Origin: Ancylobacter defluvii
Lineage (GTDB): Bacteria; Pseudomonadota; Alphaproteobacteria; Rhizobiales; Xanthobacteraceae
DNA length: 64,000 nucleotides
NCBI RefSeq assembly: GCF_018390605.1
Contig: NZ_JAHBGD010000024.1
Span: 868,001 to 932,000 of the forward strand
Direction: 5' to 3'
Made by a program: the position numbers and the translations under genes
Notes under the pieces: generated by a model
The model's database searches: none
Seen by the model: only the letters and a program-made list of their open reading frames with translations
Told to the model about the DNA's origin: nothing
Shown here: positions 19,893-28,154 of the stretch, piece by piece
How positions within the stretch are numbered: the stretch's first letter is position 1
How the letters are laid out: every line of letters starts with the position of its first letter

Positions 19893-20417
19893 TCACTCCG
19901 GCAGTATCACCCGGCCTTCGCTGTCGAGCGGAAAGCCGGGATTATGGGCGATCTCCCATGGATAGCCATCGGGGTCGGCGACATAGCCGGAATAGCCGCC
20001 CCAGAAGGTGTCCTGCGCCGGGCGCAGCGGCCGGCCGCCAGCCGCCATCGCCCGGGCCAGCGTCGCATCGACCTCCGCCCGGCTCGATCGGTTGCAGGCG
20101 AGCGCGATGCCGCCGAAGCTGCCGGGACGGCCGGGGATCACCCCGGCATCGGCGGCGAGCTCATGGCGCGGATACAGCGCCAGCACCACCCCTCCCGCGC
20201 CGGGCTGCCGCCGGCCATCCGCCTGGAAAAAGACCACGCCCGTCGTCGCGCGATCCCGCCGCACCATGCCGAGCGCCCCATAGAACGCCGCCGATGCCGC
20301 GAGATCCGCGACCCCCAGCGTCACCAGCGAGAGGGCGAGCGGCGGCAGGCTTGCCTCGACATCCGCCACCGCTCCGCGCCTGCCGGCCACGGCCCGATCC
20401 ACCATACCCATAGACAT
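19893..20417 (-). CDS. VOC (glyoxalase/bleomycin resistance) family protein
   Basis: A 174-residue VOC-fold protein with two beta-alpha-beta-beta-beta modules: LSLVTLGVADLAASAAFYGA in the first and FWGGYSGYVADPDGYPWEIA in the second. The final Glu in PWEIAHNP is the usual metal ligand. The true substrate is unknown. The start at 20417 has AGGGGAGGAA just upstream; the frame is open to 20507 but the extra residues are unlike the family. A 35-bp tandem array lies upstream of it. Confidence 0.87.
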   Translation of the reverse strand: MSMGMVDRAVAGRRGAVADVEASLPPLALSLVTLGVADLAASAAFYGALGMVRRDRATTGVVFFQADGRRQPGAGGVVLALYPRHELAADAGVIPGRPGSFGGIALACNRSSRAEVDATLARAMAAGGRPLRPAQDTFWGGYSGYVADPDGYPWEIAHNPGFPLDSEGRVILPE

Positions 20418-20515
20418 CTTTTCCTCCCCTCCGATTCTGACCGACACGATTTCGGCCGCCATGCCGCTCCGCAGCCCATCCGCCGGGCGGAGAGGACGGC
20501 GCTGCAAGGCTGCGC

Positions 20516-20655
20516 CGTTGCTATCTCAGCAGCCGGCCGCAAATCCGCACGCTCGCAATGTCAGCCGCCTTCAGCGGGACTGAGCCGACACAATGTCAGC
20601 CACTGGCGGCGAGGCTAAACGCTCGCCACGTCAGCCACTGGCAGCATGTCCCGTC
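20516..20655. repeat. 35-bp tandem array, three clear units plus one degenerate
   Basis: The core TCAGCC recurs at 20561, 20596 and 20631, with a weaker TCAGC at 20526, exactly 35 bp apart each time. Units share GCTCGC(A/C)A(T/C)GTCAGCCACTGGC-like sequence. It lies just upstream of the VOC gene. There are no unique spacers, so it is not a CRISPR. Confidence 0.8.
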
Positions 20656-20824
20656 TCTCCGATCCAACAGCCGGCCGCCTGCCGGCTCCCGCGGCCGCCA
20701 CCGCCCGCCGGCACGGCCGACACCGCCAAGCCAGCGGAGTTAAGCCGTCGGTTAATCCGACGCCCCGCCCCCACGCAGCAACGGCGACCGGCTGCCCGCA
20801 TGTCCCGCGACATGCCCGTGATCC

Positions 20825-22102
20825 TCATCCCGTCTCGCCGAACAGCGACAATTGTTCGCCCTTCTGCGGCCGGCGGCGGAAGTGCCGGGTGGTGAGCCGC
20901 ACGCTGCGCCGGTTCAGCTCCAGTCGCTGGGTGGCGAGCTCGAAGCGGCGCGCCACCGTCCAGGCATAGGGGCCGGAGCCGGTCATGCGCTGGCCGAAGG
21001 CGGCGTCATATTCCTTGCCGCCATGCAGTTCCTTCACCAGCGACAAGACGTGGCGGTAGCGGTCGGGAAAGTTCGCCAGCAGCCATTCCTTGAACAGGTC
21101 GCGGATCTCCAGCGGCAGGCGCAGCATCACATAGCCGGCCTCCCCGGCCCCGGCGGCGACGGCGGCGTCGAGGATGCGCTCGATCTCGGCATCGTTGATC
21201 GCCGGGATCACCGGCGCCACCAGCACCGCCGTCGGCACGCCGGCCTCGGAGAGCCGGCGGATCGCCTCGATGCGCCGCTGCGGGGTGGCGGCGCGCGGCT
21301 CCATCACCCGCGCCAGCTTGTGGTCGAGCGAGGTCACCGAAAGCGCCACCTTCACCAGCCCCCGCTCGGCCATCGGTGCGAGAATGTCGAGGTCGCGCAG
21401 GATCAGCGCCGATTTGGTGACGATGCCGACCGGATGGCCGAAGTCGCTCAGCACCTCCAGGATGCGCCGCGTCAACCGCCATTCCTTCTCGATCGGCTGG
21501 TAGCTGTCGGTGTTGATGCCGAGCGCGATGGTGCGCGGCTCGTAGCCCGGCTTGGAGAGTTCCTTGGCCAGCAATTCCGGCGCGTCCGGCTTGGCGAACA
21601 GCTTGGTCTCGAAATCGAGCCCGGCGGAATAGCCCTGATAGGCGTGGGTTGGCCGCGCGAAGCAATAGACGCAGCCATGCTCGCAGCCGCGATAGGGATT
21701 GATCGAGCGATCGAAGCCGACATCGGGGGAGTCGTTGCGGGTGATGATGGTGCGTGCCCGCTCCGGCGTCACTGTGGTCTTGAAGGCGGGCAGGTCGTCG
21801 AGGCTCTGCCAGCCATCGTCGAAAGCCTCGCGCGCATGCGGCTCGAAACGGCCGGCGGCATTGGAGAGCGCGCCGCGCCCGCGCCGCCGCTCGGCCTCCA
21901 CCGCCGGGATGGCGCCTTCGCCCTCTGCCGGCAGATCGAGGTCGGCGACGGCGGCGGCATCGCGCGCCGCGGCCGCCTCCTCCGCCGCGCGACGGGCACG
22001 ACGCTCCTCCGCCAGCCGCCCGAGATGCTTCGGGGCGGGCAGGACAGGCGGCGGCCGCAGGGCGGCTGCGGGATCGGCGGAGGGGGCGATGCGGCGTTCC
22101 AT
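20825..22102 (-). CDS. PA0069-family radical SAM protein
   Basis: A 425-residue radical SAM protein. The [4Fe-4S] motif is Cys140-x3-Cys144-x2-Cys147 in YRGCEHGCVYCFARP, the spacing typical of this superfamily. An N-terminal Ala/Arg/Glu-rich helical extension (about 25-75) is followed by the TIM-barrel half. The PA0069 group is widely conserved next to DNA-repair or moaB-like genes but its reaction is unknown; relation to spore photoproduct lyase-like enzymes is often noted. No strong ribosome site is visible before the ATG, so the start may lie slightly downstream. Confidence 0.88.
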   Translation of the reverse strand: MERRIAPSADPAAALRPPPVLPAPKHLGRLAEERRARRAAEEAAAARDAAAVADLDLPAEGEGAIPAVEAERRRGRGALSNAAGRFEPHAREAFDDGWQSLDDLPAFKTTVTPERARTIITRNDSPDVGFDRSINPYRGCEHGCVYCFARPTHAYQGYSAGLDFETKLFAKPDAPELLAKELSKPGYEPRTIALGINTDSYQPIEKEWRLTRRILEVLSDFGHPVGIVTKSALILRDLDILAPMAERGLVKVALSVTSLDHKLARVMEPRAATPQRRIEAIRRLSEAGVPTAVLVAPVIPAINDAEIERILDAAVAAGAGEAGYVMLRLPLEIRDLFKEWLLANFPDRYRHVLSLVKELHGGKEYDAAFGQRMTGSGPYAWTVARRFELATQRLELNRRSVRLTTRHFRRRPQKGEQLSLFGETG

Positions 22103-22180
22103 GGTTCGAAGCTAGCGCAACCATGGGAACATATCAAGAACATCGTAGAATTCGCCCGGCATCCCGCTTCACCTGCCCAG

Positions 22181-22204
22181 CCTTGTGTTGTAGGCAACAC
22201 AAGG
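22181..22204. terminator. Hairpin CCTTGTGTT / AACACAAGG
   Basis: A perfect 9-bp stem with a 6-nt loop (GTAGGC) directly precedes the 33-bp tandem array, in the region between two divergent genes. It might be a terminator or the edge of the repeat element. Confidence 0.5.
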
Positions 22205-22340
22205 ATTTGCGGAAGCTGCCCTTGATGGTGGCCCAAGGATTTTCAGGAGCTGCCGCCAAGGCGGCTTAGGGATTTGCGAGGGCCGCCGCCAAGGCGGCTC
22301 ACGGATTTGCGGGAGCCACCGCCAAGGCGGCTCATGGATT
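22203..22340. repeat. 33-bp tandem array, four to five units, each with a hairpin
   Basis: GGATTT starts units at 22203, 22237, 22270, 22303 and 22336 (spacing 34, 33, 33, 33). Each central unit holds a perfect hairpin GCCGCC-AA-GGCGGC. Read on the minus strand the 11-codon unit gives SRLGGGSRKS(V/L), starting with an ATG at 22335 and stopping after 30 codons. It sits 37 bp upstream of the glycosyltransferase gene. Confidence 0.85.
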
Positions 22341-22376
22341 TATGACAGCCGCCGGCAGGTTCGGCGCAAGACGGGG

Positions 22377-22979
22377 ATGGCGGGCCGCGTGATCTCGGTG
22401 GTGATTCCGACACGCGAGTCGGGCAATTTGTTGATACCCACCCTGGCAGCGCTGGTTCCCGGCGCGGCGGCCGGGCTGGTGCGCGAGGTGCTGCTGGTGG
22501 ATGGCGCGGCGCACGCTTCCAACGAGATCGCCGAGGTCGCCGATGCCGCCGGCTGCGAATATCTCGCCGGCCCGGCCGATCGGGGGGCGCGGCTGCGGCT
22601 CGGGGCGCAGGCGGCGCGCGGCCCGTGGCTGATGTTCCTCGAACCTGCCGGGCTGCTGCAGGAAGGCTGGACGCGCGAGGTGCGCAGCTTCATCGATCAG
22701 GCCGAGCGCACCGGCGGCGCCGAGGCGCGCGCGGCCAGCTTCCGCCCCGCCCTCGACGGCTTCGGCCTCGGCACCCGGTTCAAGGAGACGGCGACGGTAT
22801 TGTGGCAGGTCACCACCGGCCGCGCGCGGCCGGAACAGGGGCTGCTGATCCACCAGCGGCTCTATCAGCGGCTCGGCGGCCATGCGGATGGCGAGTGGGC
22901 GCCGCAGCGGCTGGTCGGGCGCATCGGCCGCGGCCGCATGGTGCTGCTGCGCTCGCACATGCTGCTGCCGGCGGCGTAG
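22377..22979 (+). CDS. Glycosyltransferase family 2-like protein
   Basis: A 200-residue single-domain protein with a GT-A fold N-terminus: ISVVIPTRESGNLLIPTLAA, then EVLLVDGAAHAS in place of the usual VDDGSTD. There is no clear DxD metal motif; PWLMFLEPAG occupies that position. It is short for a GT2 and may be a reduced or non-canonical member. The same neighbourhood (radical SAM, this gene, moaB) occurs in related genomes. A substrate cannot be assigned. Confidence 0.75.
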   Translation: MAGRVISVVIPTRESGNLLIPTLAALVPGAAAGLVREVLLVDGAAHASNEIAEVADAAGCEYLAGPADRGARLRLGAQAARGPWLMFLEPAGLLQEGWTREVRSFIDQAERTGGAEARAASFRPALDGFGLGTRFKETATVLWQVTTGRARPEQGLLIHQRLYQRLGGHADGEWAPQRLVGRIGRGRMVLLRSHMLLPAA

Positions 22980-23006
22980 TCCCGCCGGCCCGCATCCGCC
23001 GACGGT

Positions 23007-23570
23007 TCAGCTCTTCGCCTTGTCGCGCTTCAGATGCTCGTCGAGCCGGGGCAGGATCTCGACGAAATTGCACGGCCGGTGGCGAATATCGAGCTGCTTT
23101 ACCAGGATCTCGTCCCAGCCGTCGCGGCAGGCACCCGGCGAGCCCGGCAGGCAGAACACATAGGTGGCGTTGGCCACGCCGGCCGTCGCCCGGCTCTGCA
23201 GCGTCGAGGTGCCGATCTTGGCGAACGAGACCATGTGGAACACGGTGGAGAAGCCCTCCATCCGCTTCTCGAACAGCGGCTCCACCGCCTCCGGCGTCAC
23301 GTCGCGGCCGGTGAAGCCGGTGCCGCCGGTGGTGACGACGACGTCGATGCCGGCATCGGCGATCCAGCCGGCGACGCGGGCACGGATCGCCTCGACATCA
23401 TCAGGCACGATGGCGCGGTCGGCGAGGCGATGGCCGGCGGCCTCGATGCGCGCGGCCAGCGTGTCGCCGGAACGGTCATCGGCGCGGGTGCGGGTGTCGG
23501 AGACGGTCAGCACCGCGATGGCCAGCGGCACGAAGGGACGCTCGGCGGCGGGGGTCTGCGGAAGCGACAT
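23007..23570 (-). CDS. moaB: Molybdenum cofactor biosynthesis protein MoaB
   Basis: A 187-residue MoaB/Mog-fold protein. Conserved stretches are LTVSDTRTRADDRSGDTLA, VVTTGGTGFTGRDVTPEA and FCLPGSPGACRDGWDEIL. The family adenylylates molybdopterin before metal insertion (Mog/MoaB role). The N-terminus MSLPQTPAAERPFVP is normal for alphaproteobacterial members. It is convergent with the glycosyltransferase gene (27-bp gap). Confidence 0.93.
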   Translation of the reverse strand: MSLPQTPAAERPFVPLAIAVLTVSDTRTRADDRSGDTLAARIEAAGHRLADRAIVPDDVEAIRARVAGWIADAGIDVVVTTGGTGFTGRDVTPEAVEPLFEKRMEGFSTVFHMVSFAKIGTSTLQSRATAGVANATYVFCLPGSPGACRDGWDEILVKQLDIRHRPCNFVEILPRLDEHLKRDKAKS

Positions 23571-23672
23571 GTGAAGCGGCCTCGAAAACGTGCGGAAGCC
23601 CCATATGTGGTCGCCACCGGCGTCTTTCGAGACCCGGCCGCACCGGCCGCGCCGCGGTTCTGAGCCCGGCCC

Positions 23673-24569
23673 TCACATATTGCTGTTGTTGAAGGTGTTG
23701 CACTGCTGCAGCGAGCCGGATTGCAGCCCGCGCTTGAACCAGCTCACCCGCTGCGCCGAGGTGCCATGAGTGAAGCTGTCCGGCACCGCATAGCCCTGCG
23801 ACTGCTTTTGCAGCCGGTCGTCGCCGATGGCGGAGGCGGCGTTCAGCGCTTCCTCGATATCGCCGTCCTCGAGGATCTTGAAGCGCTGGTCGGCGTGATT
23901 GGCCCATACCCCGGCGAGGCAATCGGCCATCAGTTCGACGCGCACGGAAAGCTGGTTGGCCTCGGCGCGCGACACCTGGCTCTGGCGCTCCTGCACCTTG
24001 GCGAGCAGGCCGATCTGGTTCTCGACATGGTGGCCGACCTCATGCGCGATCACATAGGCGGCGGCGAAGTCGCCCGAGGCGCGGAAGCGGGTCTTCATCT
24101 CCTGGAAGAAGGAAAGGTCGAGATAGACCTTCTGGTCGTTGGGGCAATAGAACGGCCCCATCGCCGACTGCGCCGTGCCGCAGGCCGAGCGGGTGACGCC
24201 GGAGAACAGCACCATGCCGGGGTCGCGATAGGTCTTGCCCTGCTCCTTGAAGATCGCCGACCACACATCCTCGGTCTGGGCGAGAACCGCGGCGGCGAAC
24301 TGGCCGAGCTGGTCGTCCGGCGCGCTGCGCGGCGTGCTCGGGGTCTGTTGCTGCTGCTGGGACTGGCCGCTGCCGCCGCCCATCAGGATCTCGGCGCCGC
24401 CGATCAGCACCGCCGGGTTGATGCCGGTGGCCCAGGCGATGAGGCCGACAATGATCAGTCCGCCAATGCCGAGCCCGCCGCGCCCGCCGGGCATGCGACC
24501 GCCGAAGCCGCCACCCTGGCCCCGTCGGTCCTCGACATTGTCGCTGCGCCGGAAATCTTCCCACCGCAT
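23673..24569 (-). CDS. Neutral zinc metallopeptidase, YpfJ family
   Basis: A 298-residue membrane-anchored metalloprotease-like protein. A Gly/Arg-rich N-terminus (10-35) leads into one membrane helix (about 36-60). A Gln/Ser/Pro linker is followed by the peptidase domain with the zinc motif HEVGH (176-180) and a downstream ELMADCLAGVWA segment supplying the third ligand. Cys130 and Cys142 may form a disulfide. The substrate is unknown. AGGAGGCGACC precedes the ATG, so the start is well supported. Confidence 0.9.
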   Translation of the reverse strand: MRWEDFRRSDNVEDRRGQGGGFGGRMPGGRGGLGIGGLIIVGLIAWATGINPAVLIGGAEILMGGGSGQSQQQQQTPSTPRSAPDDQLGQFAAAVLAQTEDVWSAIFKEQGKTYRDPGMVLFSGVTRSACGTAQSAMGPFYCPNDQKVYLDLSFFQEMKTRFRASGDFAAAYVIAHEVGHHVENQIGLLAKVQERQSQVSRAEANQLSVRVELMADCLAGVWANHADQRFKILEDGDIEEALNAASAIGDDRLQKQSQGYAVPDSFTHGTSAQRVSWFKRGLQSGSLQQCNTFNNSNM

Positions 24570-24670
24570 GGTCGCCTCCTGAACCTGTCACCCGCCGGCC
24601 ATCACGATCCGAAGCCGGACCATAATAGGGGGAGCGGCGCCGATCCAGCCGCACCTGACCGGCAATGCGC

Positions 24671-24707
24671 AGGACCGCCGCCGGTTCCATGGTGCGGCGG
24701 CGGTCCT
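24671..24707. terminator. Strong hairpin downstream of the esterase gene
   Basis: A perfect 13-bp stem AGGACCGCCGCCG / CGGCGGCGGTCCT with an 11-nt loop, about 50 bp beyond the esterase stop. The U-run is weak. Confidence 0.6.
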
Positions 24708-24759
24708 GTTCATGCATGGCGACAGTCGGCCCCGCTCGCGGGAGGCAGGAGTGCCTGCC

Positions 24760-25407
24760 TTAGCCGGCCGGCGTGCCAAGGCCGGCGAGGAACTGGTGCG
24801 TCAGGCTCAGGTCCGGCGAAGACAGGCCATGGCCGGTCGGCAGCACCTGATGCGTCACCTCGGCGCCGGCACCCGTCAGCGTCGCGGCGAGGCGGGCGGC
24901 GTTCTCCGCCGGTACGATCGGGTCCATATCGCCGGAGAGCAGCAGCACCGGCGTGCCGGGGATCGCCGCCTGCGGCGGGTTGCGGAACGGTGCCATCGCC
25001 CGCAGCAGCACCGCGCCGGCCAGCACCTCGGGGCGCAGCAGCAGCAGCGCCGCGGCGATGTTGGCGCCGTTGGAGAAGCCCAGCGCCACCGGCGCCGGAA
25101 GCCCTTCCTGCGCCCGGATCGCCGCGACGAAATCGGCAAGCTCGTGGGTGCGCGCGATGAGATCGTCCTCGTCGAACACACCCTCGGCGAAGCGGCGGAA
25201 GAACCGGTTCGCGCCGCCCTCCGCCACCTTGCCGCGCGGCGAGATCAGCGCCGAACCGGGCGCCACGCGCTCACCGAGGCCGAGGAGGTCCTCCTCATTG
25301 CCGCCGGTGCCGTGCAGCAGCAGCACCGGCGGGCGGCCGGGCGCGGAGGCCGGGACATAGCGGTGGATGAAGGTCGAGGCGGCGGAAGGGCGGGGGATGG
25401 CATTCAT
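24760..25407 (-). CDS. Alpha/beta hydrolase (carboxylesterase, MhqD-like)
   Basis: A 215-residue alpha/beta hydrolase of the phospholipase/carboxylesterase group. The nucleophile is Ser112 in GFSNGAN, the acid Asp161 in SGDMDPIVP and the base His192 in TGHGLS; the oxyanion-hole start is LLLHGTGGNEED. It lies 94 bp downstream of a ring-cleaving-dioxygenase-like gene on the same strand. The same pairing (MhqO/MhqD) in Bacillus detoxifies quinones and hydroquinones, so that role is inferred. GGAGG precedes the ATG. Confidence 0.88.
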   Translation of the reverse strand: MNAIPRPSAASTFIHRYVPASAPGRPPVLLLHGTGGNEEDLLGLGERVAPGSALISPRGKVAEGGANRFFRRFAEGVFDEDDLIARTHELADFVAAIRAQEGLPAPVALGFSNGANIAAALLLLRPEVLAGAVLLRAMAPFRNPPQAAIPGTPVLLLSGDMDPIVPAENAARLAATLTGAGAEVTHQVLPTGHGLSSPDLSLTHQFLAGLGTPAG

Positions 25408-25438
25408 GGAAGCCTCCTGTCAGGCGAAGGGGAAGGCC

Positions 25439-25465
25439 CGCTCCGCCTCACGAGGAGGCGGAGCG
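25439..25465. promoter_or_regulatory. Intercistronic hairpin between dioxygenase and esterase genes
   Basis: A perfect 11-bp stem CGCTCCGCCTC / GAGGCGGAGCG with a 5-nt loop lies in the 94-bp gap. There is no U-run, so it is more likely an mRNA-stability or attenuation element than a full terminator. Confidence 0.55.
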
Positions 25466-25501
25466 GCGGACACGCGCGGGGAACGGGCCGCGTGCGAGGC
25501 G

Positions 25502-26446
25502 TCAGGCGACGTCGGGAAGCACCGCCTCGATATTGGCGCGGCGGCTCTCCAGGAAGTCCGGCAGCTTCAACGCCTCGCCGAGACGGGCCACCGGTTCGTC
25601 GGCGGCGAAGCCGGGAATGTCGGTGGCGATCTCGAACAGCACGTGGCCGGGCTCGCGGAAGTAGACGGACCGGAAGTAGTTGCGGTCCTTCTGCTCGGTG
25701 GTGCGGATGCCGTGGTTCTCCTGCAGCTTCTTCACCATCTCGAATTCCGCCGCGTCGTCGGCGGCGCGGAAGGCGATGTGGTGCACCGAGCCGCCGCCCA
25801 TGCGCGCCGGCAGGAAGCCGCCGGCCTCATGAATGTCGACAATGCCGCCGATCCCGGTGCCTTCCGCCTGGAAGCGCACCAGCGAACCCTCGCGGCCGAT
25901 CTCCTTGAAGCCGAGCACGTCGGTCAGGATGGCGCCGGTGGGCGCCGCCTCGGCGAGCAGCAGGTTCACCGAGTGGAAGCCGCGAATGGCATGCTCGGCG
26001 GGAACGTCGGTGCCGATCCAGGCCGCCTCGTTCTCGATGCCGGCCACGCCGATCAGCGCCAGGCGCATGCCGTGCGGATCCTTGAACGCCAGCACGGTCT
26101 GGCCGAAGCGCTTCACCGGCGCCTGATAGGCGACGCCCTTGTCGACGAAGCGGTGCGTCCAGTAGCCGATCGAGGCTTCCGGCACCCGGAACGCGGTTTC
26201 CTGCGTCTCGCCGATGCCGAGCCGGCCGGGCGCCACATGGTCCCACGGGAAGAAGGTGAGGATGGTGCCGGGGGCGCCGGTCTCGTCGCCATAATAGAAG
26301 TGATAGGTGCCGGGATCGTCGAAATTGACGGTCTTCTTCACCAGCCGCAGCCCGAGGGTGCGGGTGTAGAACTCGACATTGCGCCGCGCATTGCCAGCAA
26401 TCGCGGTGACGTGGTGGATGCCGTTGCGGATCTGGGTGTCGGTCAT
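25502..26446 (-). CDS. Ring-cleaving dioxygenase-like VOC protein (MhqO/LinE type)
   Basis: A 314-residue protein with two tandem VOC modules. The metal-ligand positions look intact: His11/His12 in IRNGIHHVTAIAG, the His of GGGSVHHIAFRA in the second half, and Glu in GHVLFEIATD. Members open hydroquinone or catechol rings with Fe(II) and O2, or act on related quinols. It is followed by an esterase-like gene and divergent from a LysR regulator, an arrangement typical of aromatic electrophile detoxification. The exact substrate is not predictable. Confidence 0.85.
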   Translation of the reverse strand: MTDTQIRNGIHHVTAIAGNARRNVEFYTRTLGLRLVKKTVNFDDPGTYHFYYGDETGAPGTILTFFPWDHVAPGRLGIGETQETAFRVPEASIGYWTHRFVDKGVAYQAPVKRFGQTVLAFKDPHGMRLALIGVAGIENEAAWIGTDVPAEHAIRGFHSVNLLLAEAAPTGAILTDVLGFKEIGREGSLVRFQAEGTGIGGIVDIHEAGGFLPARMGGGSVHHIAFRAADDAAEFEMVKKLQENHGIRTTEQKDRNYFRSVYFREPGHVLFEIATDIPGFAADEPVARLGEALKLPDFLESRRANIEAVLPDVA

Positions 26447-26541
26447 GGTCTTGCCCTCTCTGGAGCGCCGGGTCGTTTGCGGTGGCGCCCTCTCGTGGAT
26501 CTACAAATATGCCCGGAACTTCGGCTTGCCACGTCATTTCA

Positions 26542-26557
26542 ATTGCATTGACGCAAT
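26542..26557. promoter_or_regulatory. LysR-type operator in the divergent promoter
   Basis: ATTGC-N6-GCAAT contains the T-N11-A core typical of LysR-type regulators. It sits midway between the divergent LysR and dioxygenase genes, 33 bp upstream of the LysR start. Confidence 0.7.
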
Positions 26558-26589
26558 CTGCGTTGTGCTGATATGTAGGGGGCACTGCA

Positions 26590-27567
26590 ATGAGGGCATG
26601 CGCCATGGCCGATCCGTTCAAGAATCTCGCCTGGGATGATTTCCGCCTGATCAAGGCGGTGGCGGATGCCAAGGGCCTGCCGGCGGCGGCGGCGCAGATC
26701 GGCGTGAACCATTCCACGGTGTTCCGGCGGCTGAAGCAGATCGAGGAGGCCATCGGCACCACGCTGTTCGAGCGCCACCGCACCGGCTATGCGCTCACTC
26801 CCGCCGGCGAGGAACTGGTGGCGCTGGCGCAGCGGCTCGACGACGAGATCACCTCCACCGGCCGGCGCATCGCCGGGCGCGAGCCGGCGCCCTGCGGCGA
26901 ACTGCGCGTCACCACGCCGGATTCGCTGCTGATTCACCTCCTGATCCCGATGATGGCCGATTTCCGCCGCCGCTATCCGCAGGTGCAGCTCGACATCGTC
27001 TTGTCCAACCAGGCGTTGAACCTGTCGCGGCGCGACGCCGACGTCGCCATCCGCGCCACCGACAACCCGCCGGAGAACCTGGTCGGCCGCCGCCTCGCCC
27101 GCATCGCCTGGGCGCTCTATGGCCGCGCCGAGGATTTCCCCGATCCGGCGGCGGTGGACGAGGCCAGCCTGTCAACTTGCAACTGGGTGGCGCTCGGCGA
27201 GACCATGGGGGCGCTGAAGGCGGTGAAATATGTGCAGAAGCACGTGCCGCCGGAGAATGTCGCCTATCGCGTCAATACCGTGCTCGGCCTCGCCGAGGCG
27301 GTGGAGGCCGGGCTCGGCATCGGCCATATCCCCTGCATGATCGGCGACGCCCGGCCCTCGCTGGTGCGGCTCACCCCGCCGGTGCCGGACTTCGCCGCCG
27401 ATCTGTGGCTGCTGACCCACCCGGACCTGCGCCATGCGCCACGGGTGCGGGCGTTTCTCGACTTCCTCGCCGAGCAGATCGGCAAGCATCGCCGCTTCAT
27501 CGAGGGCGGCGGCCTGTTGCTGGACGCCGCGCCGCCCGCGGCGGCCGAACCTGCGCCGGCGGAATAG
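26590..27567 (+). CDS. LysR family transcriptional regulator
   Basis: A 325-residue LysR-type regulator. The winged HTH occupies about 15-75 (WDDFRLIKAVADAKGLPAAA, NHSTVFRRLKQIEEAIGTTLFER), followed by a linker helix and the periplasmic-binding-like co-inducer domain (about 100-305). The tail is Ala/Pro-rich. It is divergent from the dioxygenase-esterase pair with a LysR box between them, so it probably controls them in response to an aromatic or quinone ligand. A start at 26605 (MADPFKNLAW) is equally possible. Confidence 0.92.
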   Translation: MRACAMADPFKNLAWDDFRLIKAVADAKGLPAAAAQIGVNHSTVFRRLKQIEEAIGTTLFERHRTGYALTPAGEELVALAQRLDDEITSTGRRIAGREPAPCGELRVTTPDSLLIHLLIPMMADFRRRYPQVQLDIVLSNQALNLSRRDADVAIRATDNPPENLVGRRLARIAWALYGRAEDFPDPAAVDEASLSTCNWVALGETMGALKAVKYVQKHVPPENVAYRVNTVLGLAEAVEAGLGIGHIPCMIGDARPSLVRLTPPVPDFAADLWLLTHPDLRHAPRVRAFLDFLAEQIGKHRRFIEGGGLLLDAAPPAAAEPAPAE

Positions 27568-27660
27568 CCGGGCCGCCCCCTCCCGAATGCGGGCAAGCCG
27601 GCCTCGATGCGAAGGCCTCGGGAACAGTCGGCACGCGGCGGAGATCGGATTTTCGCCGCC

Positions 27661-27710
27661 TCAGCTTTCCGGTCTCAGCTTTCGGGTCTCAGCTTTTCGT
27701 GGTCTCAGCT
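27661..27710. repeat. 14-bp tandem repeat at the 3' end of the OhrR-like gene
   Basis: TCAGCT recurs at 27661, 27675, 27689 and 27705, with units like TCAGCTTTCGGGTC. The last copy supplies the stop codon of the OhrR-like gene, and each unit gives another TGA on that strand. Confidence 0.75.
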
Positions 27711-28154
27711 TCTCGTCTTGGCGAGCAGCGTGTCGCGCAGGGCGGCCAGTTCGCCGGTCAGCCGCTCCACCGCCTGGCGGTCGCGGGCGAGGCAGACGCC
27801 CATCTCCTTCGGCACCGCCAGCGCCTCGGCCTTGAGCGAACGGCCCTTCTCGGTGAGATGGATGCGCACCTGCCGCTCGTCCTGCGCGTCGCGCACCCGG
27901 CGCACCAGCCCGGCGGTCTCCAGCCGCTTCAACAGCGGGGTCAGGGTGTTGGTCTCCAGCAGCACCTTGTCGCCGATCTGCCCGACGGTGAGCCCGTCCT
28001 GCGCCCACAGCGTCACCATGGCGAGATATTGCGGATAGGTGAGGCCGAGCCGGTCGAGCAGCGGCTTGTAGACGCGATTGAACGCGTGGTTCGCCGAATA
28101 GACGGCGAAACACAGGAAATCGTCGAGCATCAGCTTGTCTGAGGTGTCGGGCAT
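27705..28154 (-). CDS. ohrR: OhrR-type MarR regulator (organic peroxide sensor)
   Basis: A 149-residue MarR-family protein. Cys15 in LDDFLCFAVYSANHAFNRVY is at the position of the peroxide-sensing Cys of OhrR, and YKPLLDRLGLTYPQYLAMVT is characteristic. The winged helix spans about 55-105 (TVGQIGDKVLLETNTLTPLL, then DERQVRIHLTEKG). A second Cys near residue 120 (MGVCLARD) could allow an intersubunit disulfide as in two-Cys OhrR. The usual partner ohr is not in the window, so this copy may be an orphan or may serve the nearby detoxification genes. Confidence 0.87.
   Translation of the reverse strand: MPDTSDKLMLDDFLCFAVYSANHAFNRVYKPLLDRLGLTYPQYLAMVTLWAQDGLTVGQIGDKVLLETNTLTPLLKRLETAGLVRRVRDAQDERQVRIHLTEKGRSLKAEALAVPKEMGVCLARDRQAVERLTGELAALRDTLLAKTRS

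Noticed and set aside
19286..20413. 375-codon plus-strand frame spanning the IS edge and VOC gene
   Set aside because: Runs antisense to the VOC gene and through repeat debris; Arg/Pro-rich with no family.
22203..22340. Possible CRISPR array
   Set aside because: Units are tandem with no unique spacers, and no cas genes are nearby; the same applies to the 35-bp array at 20516-20655.
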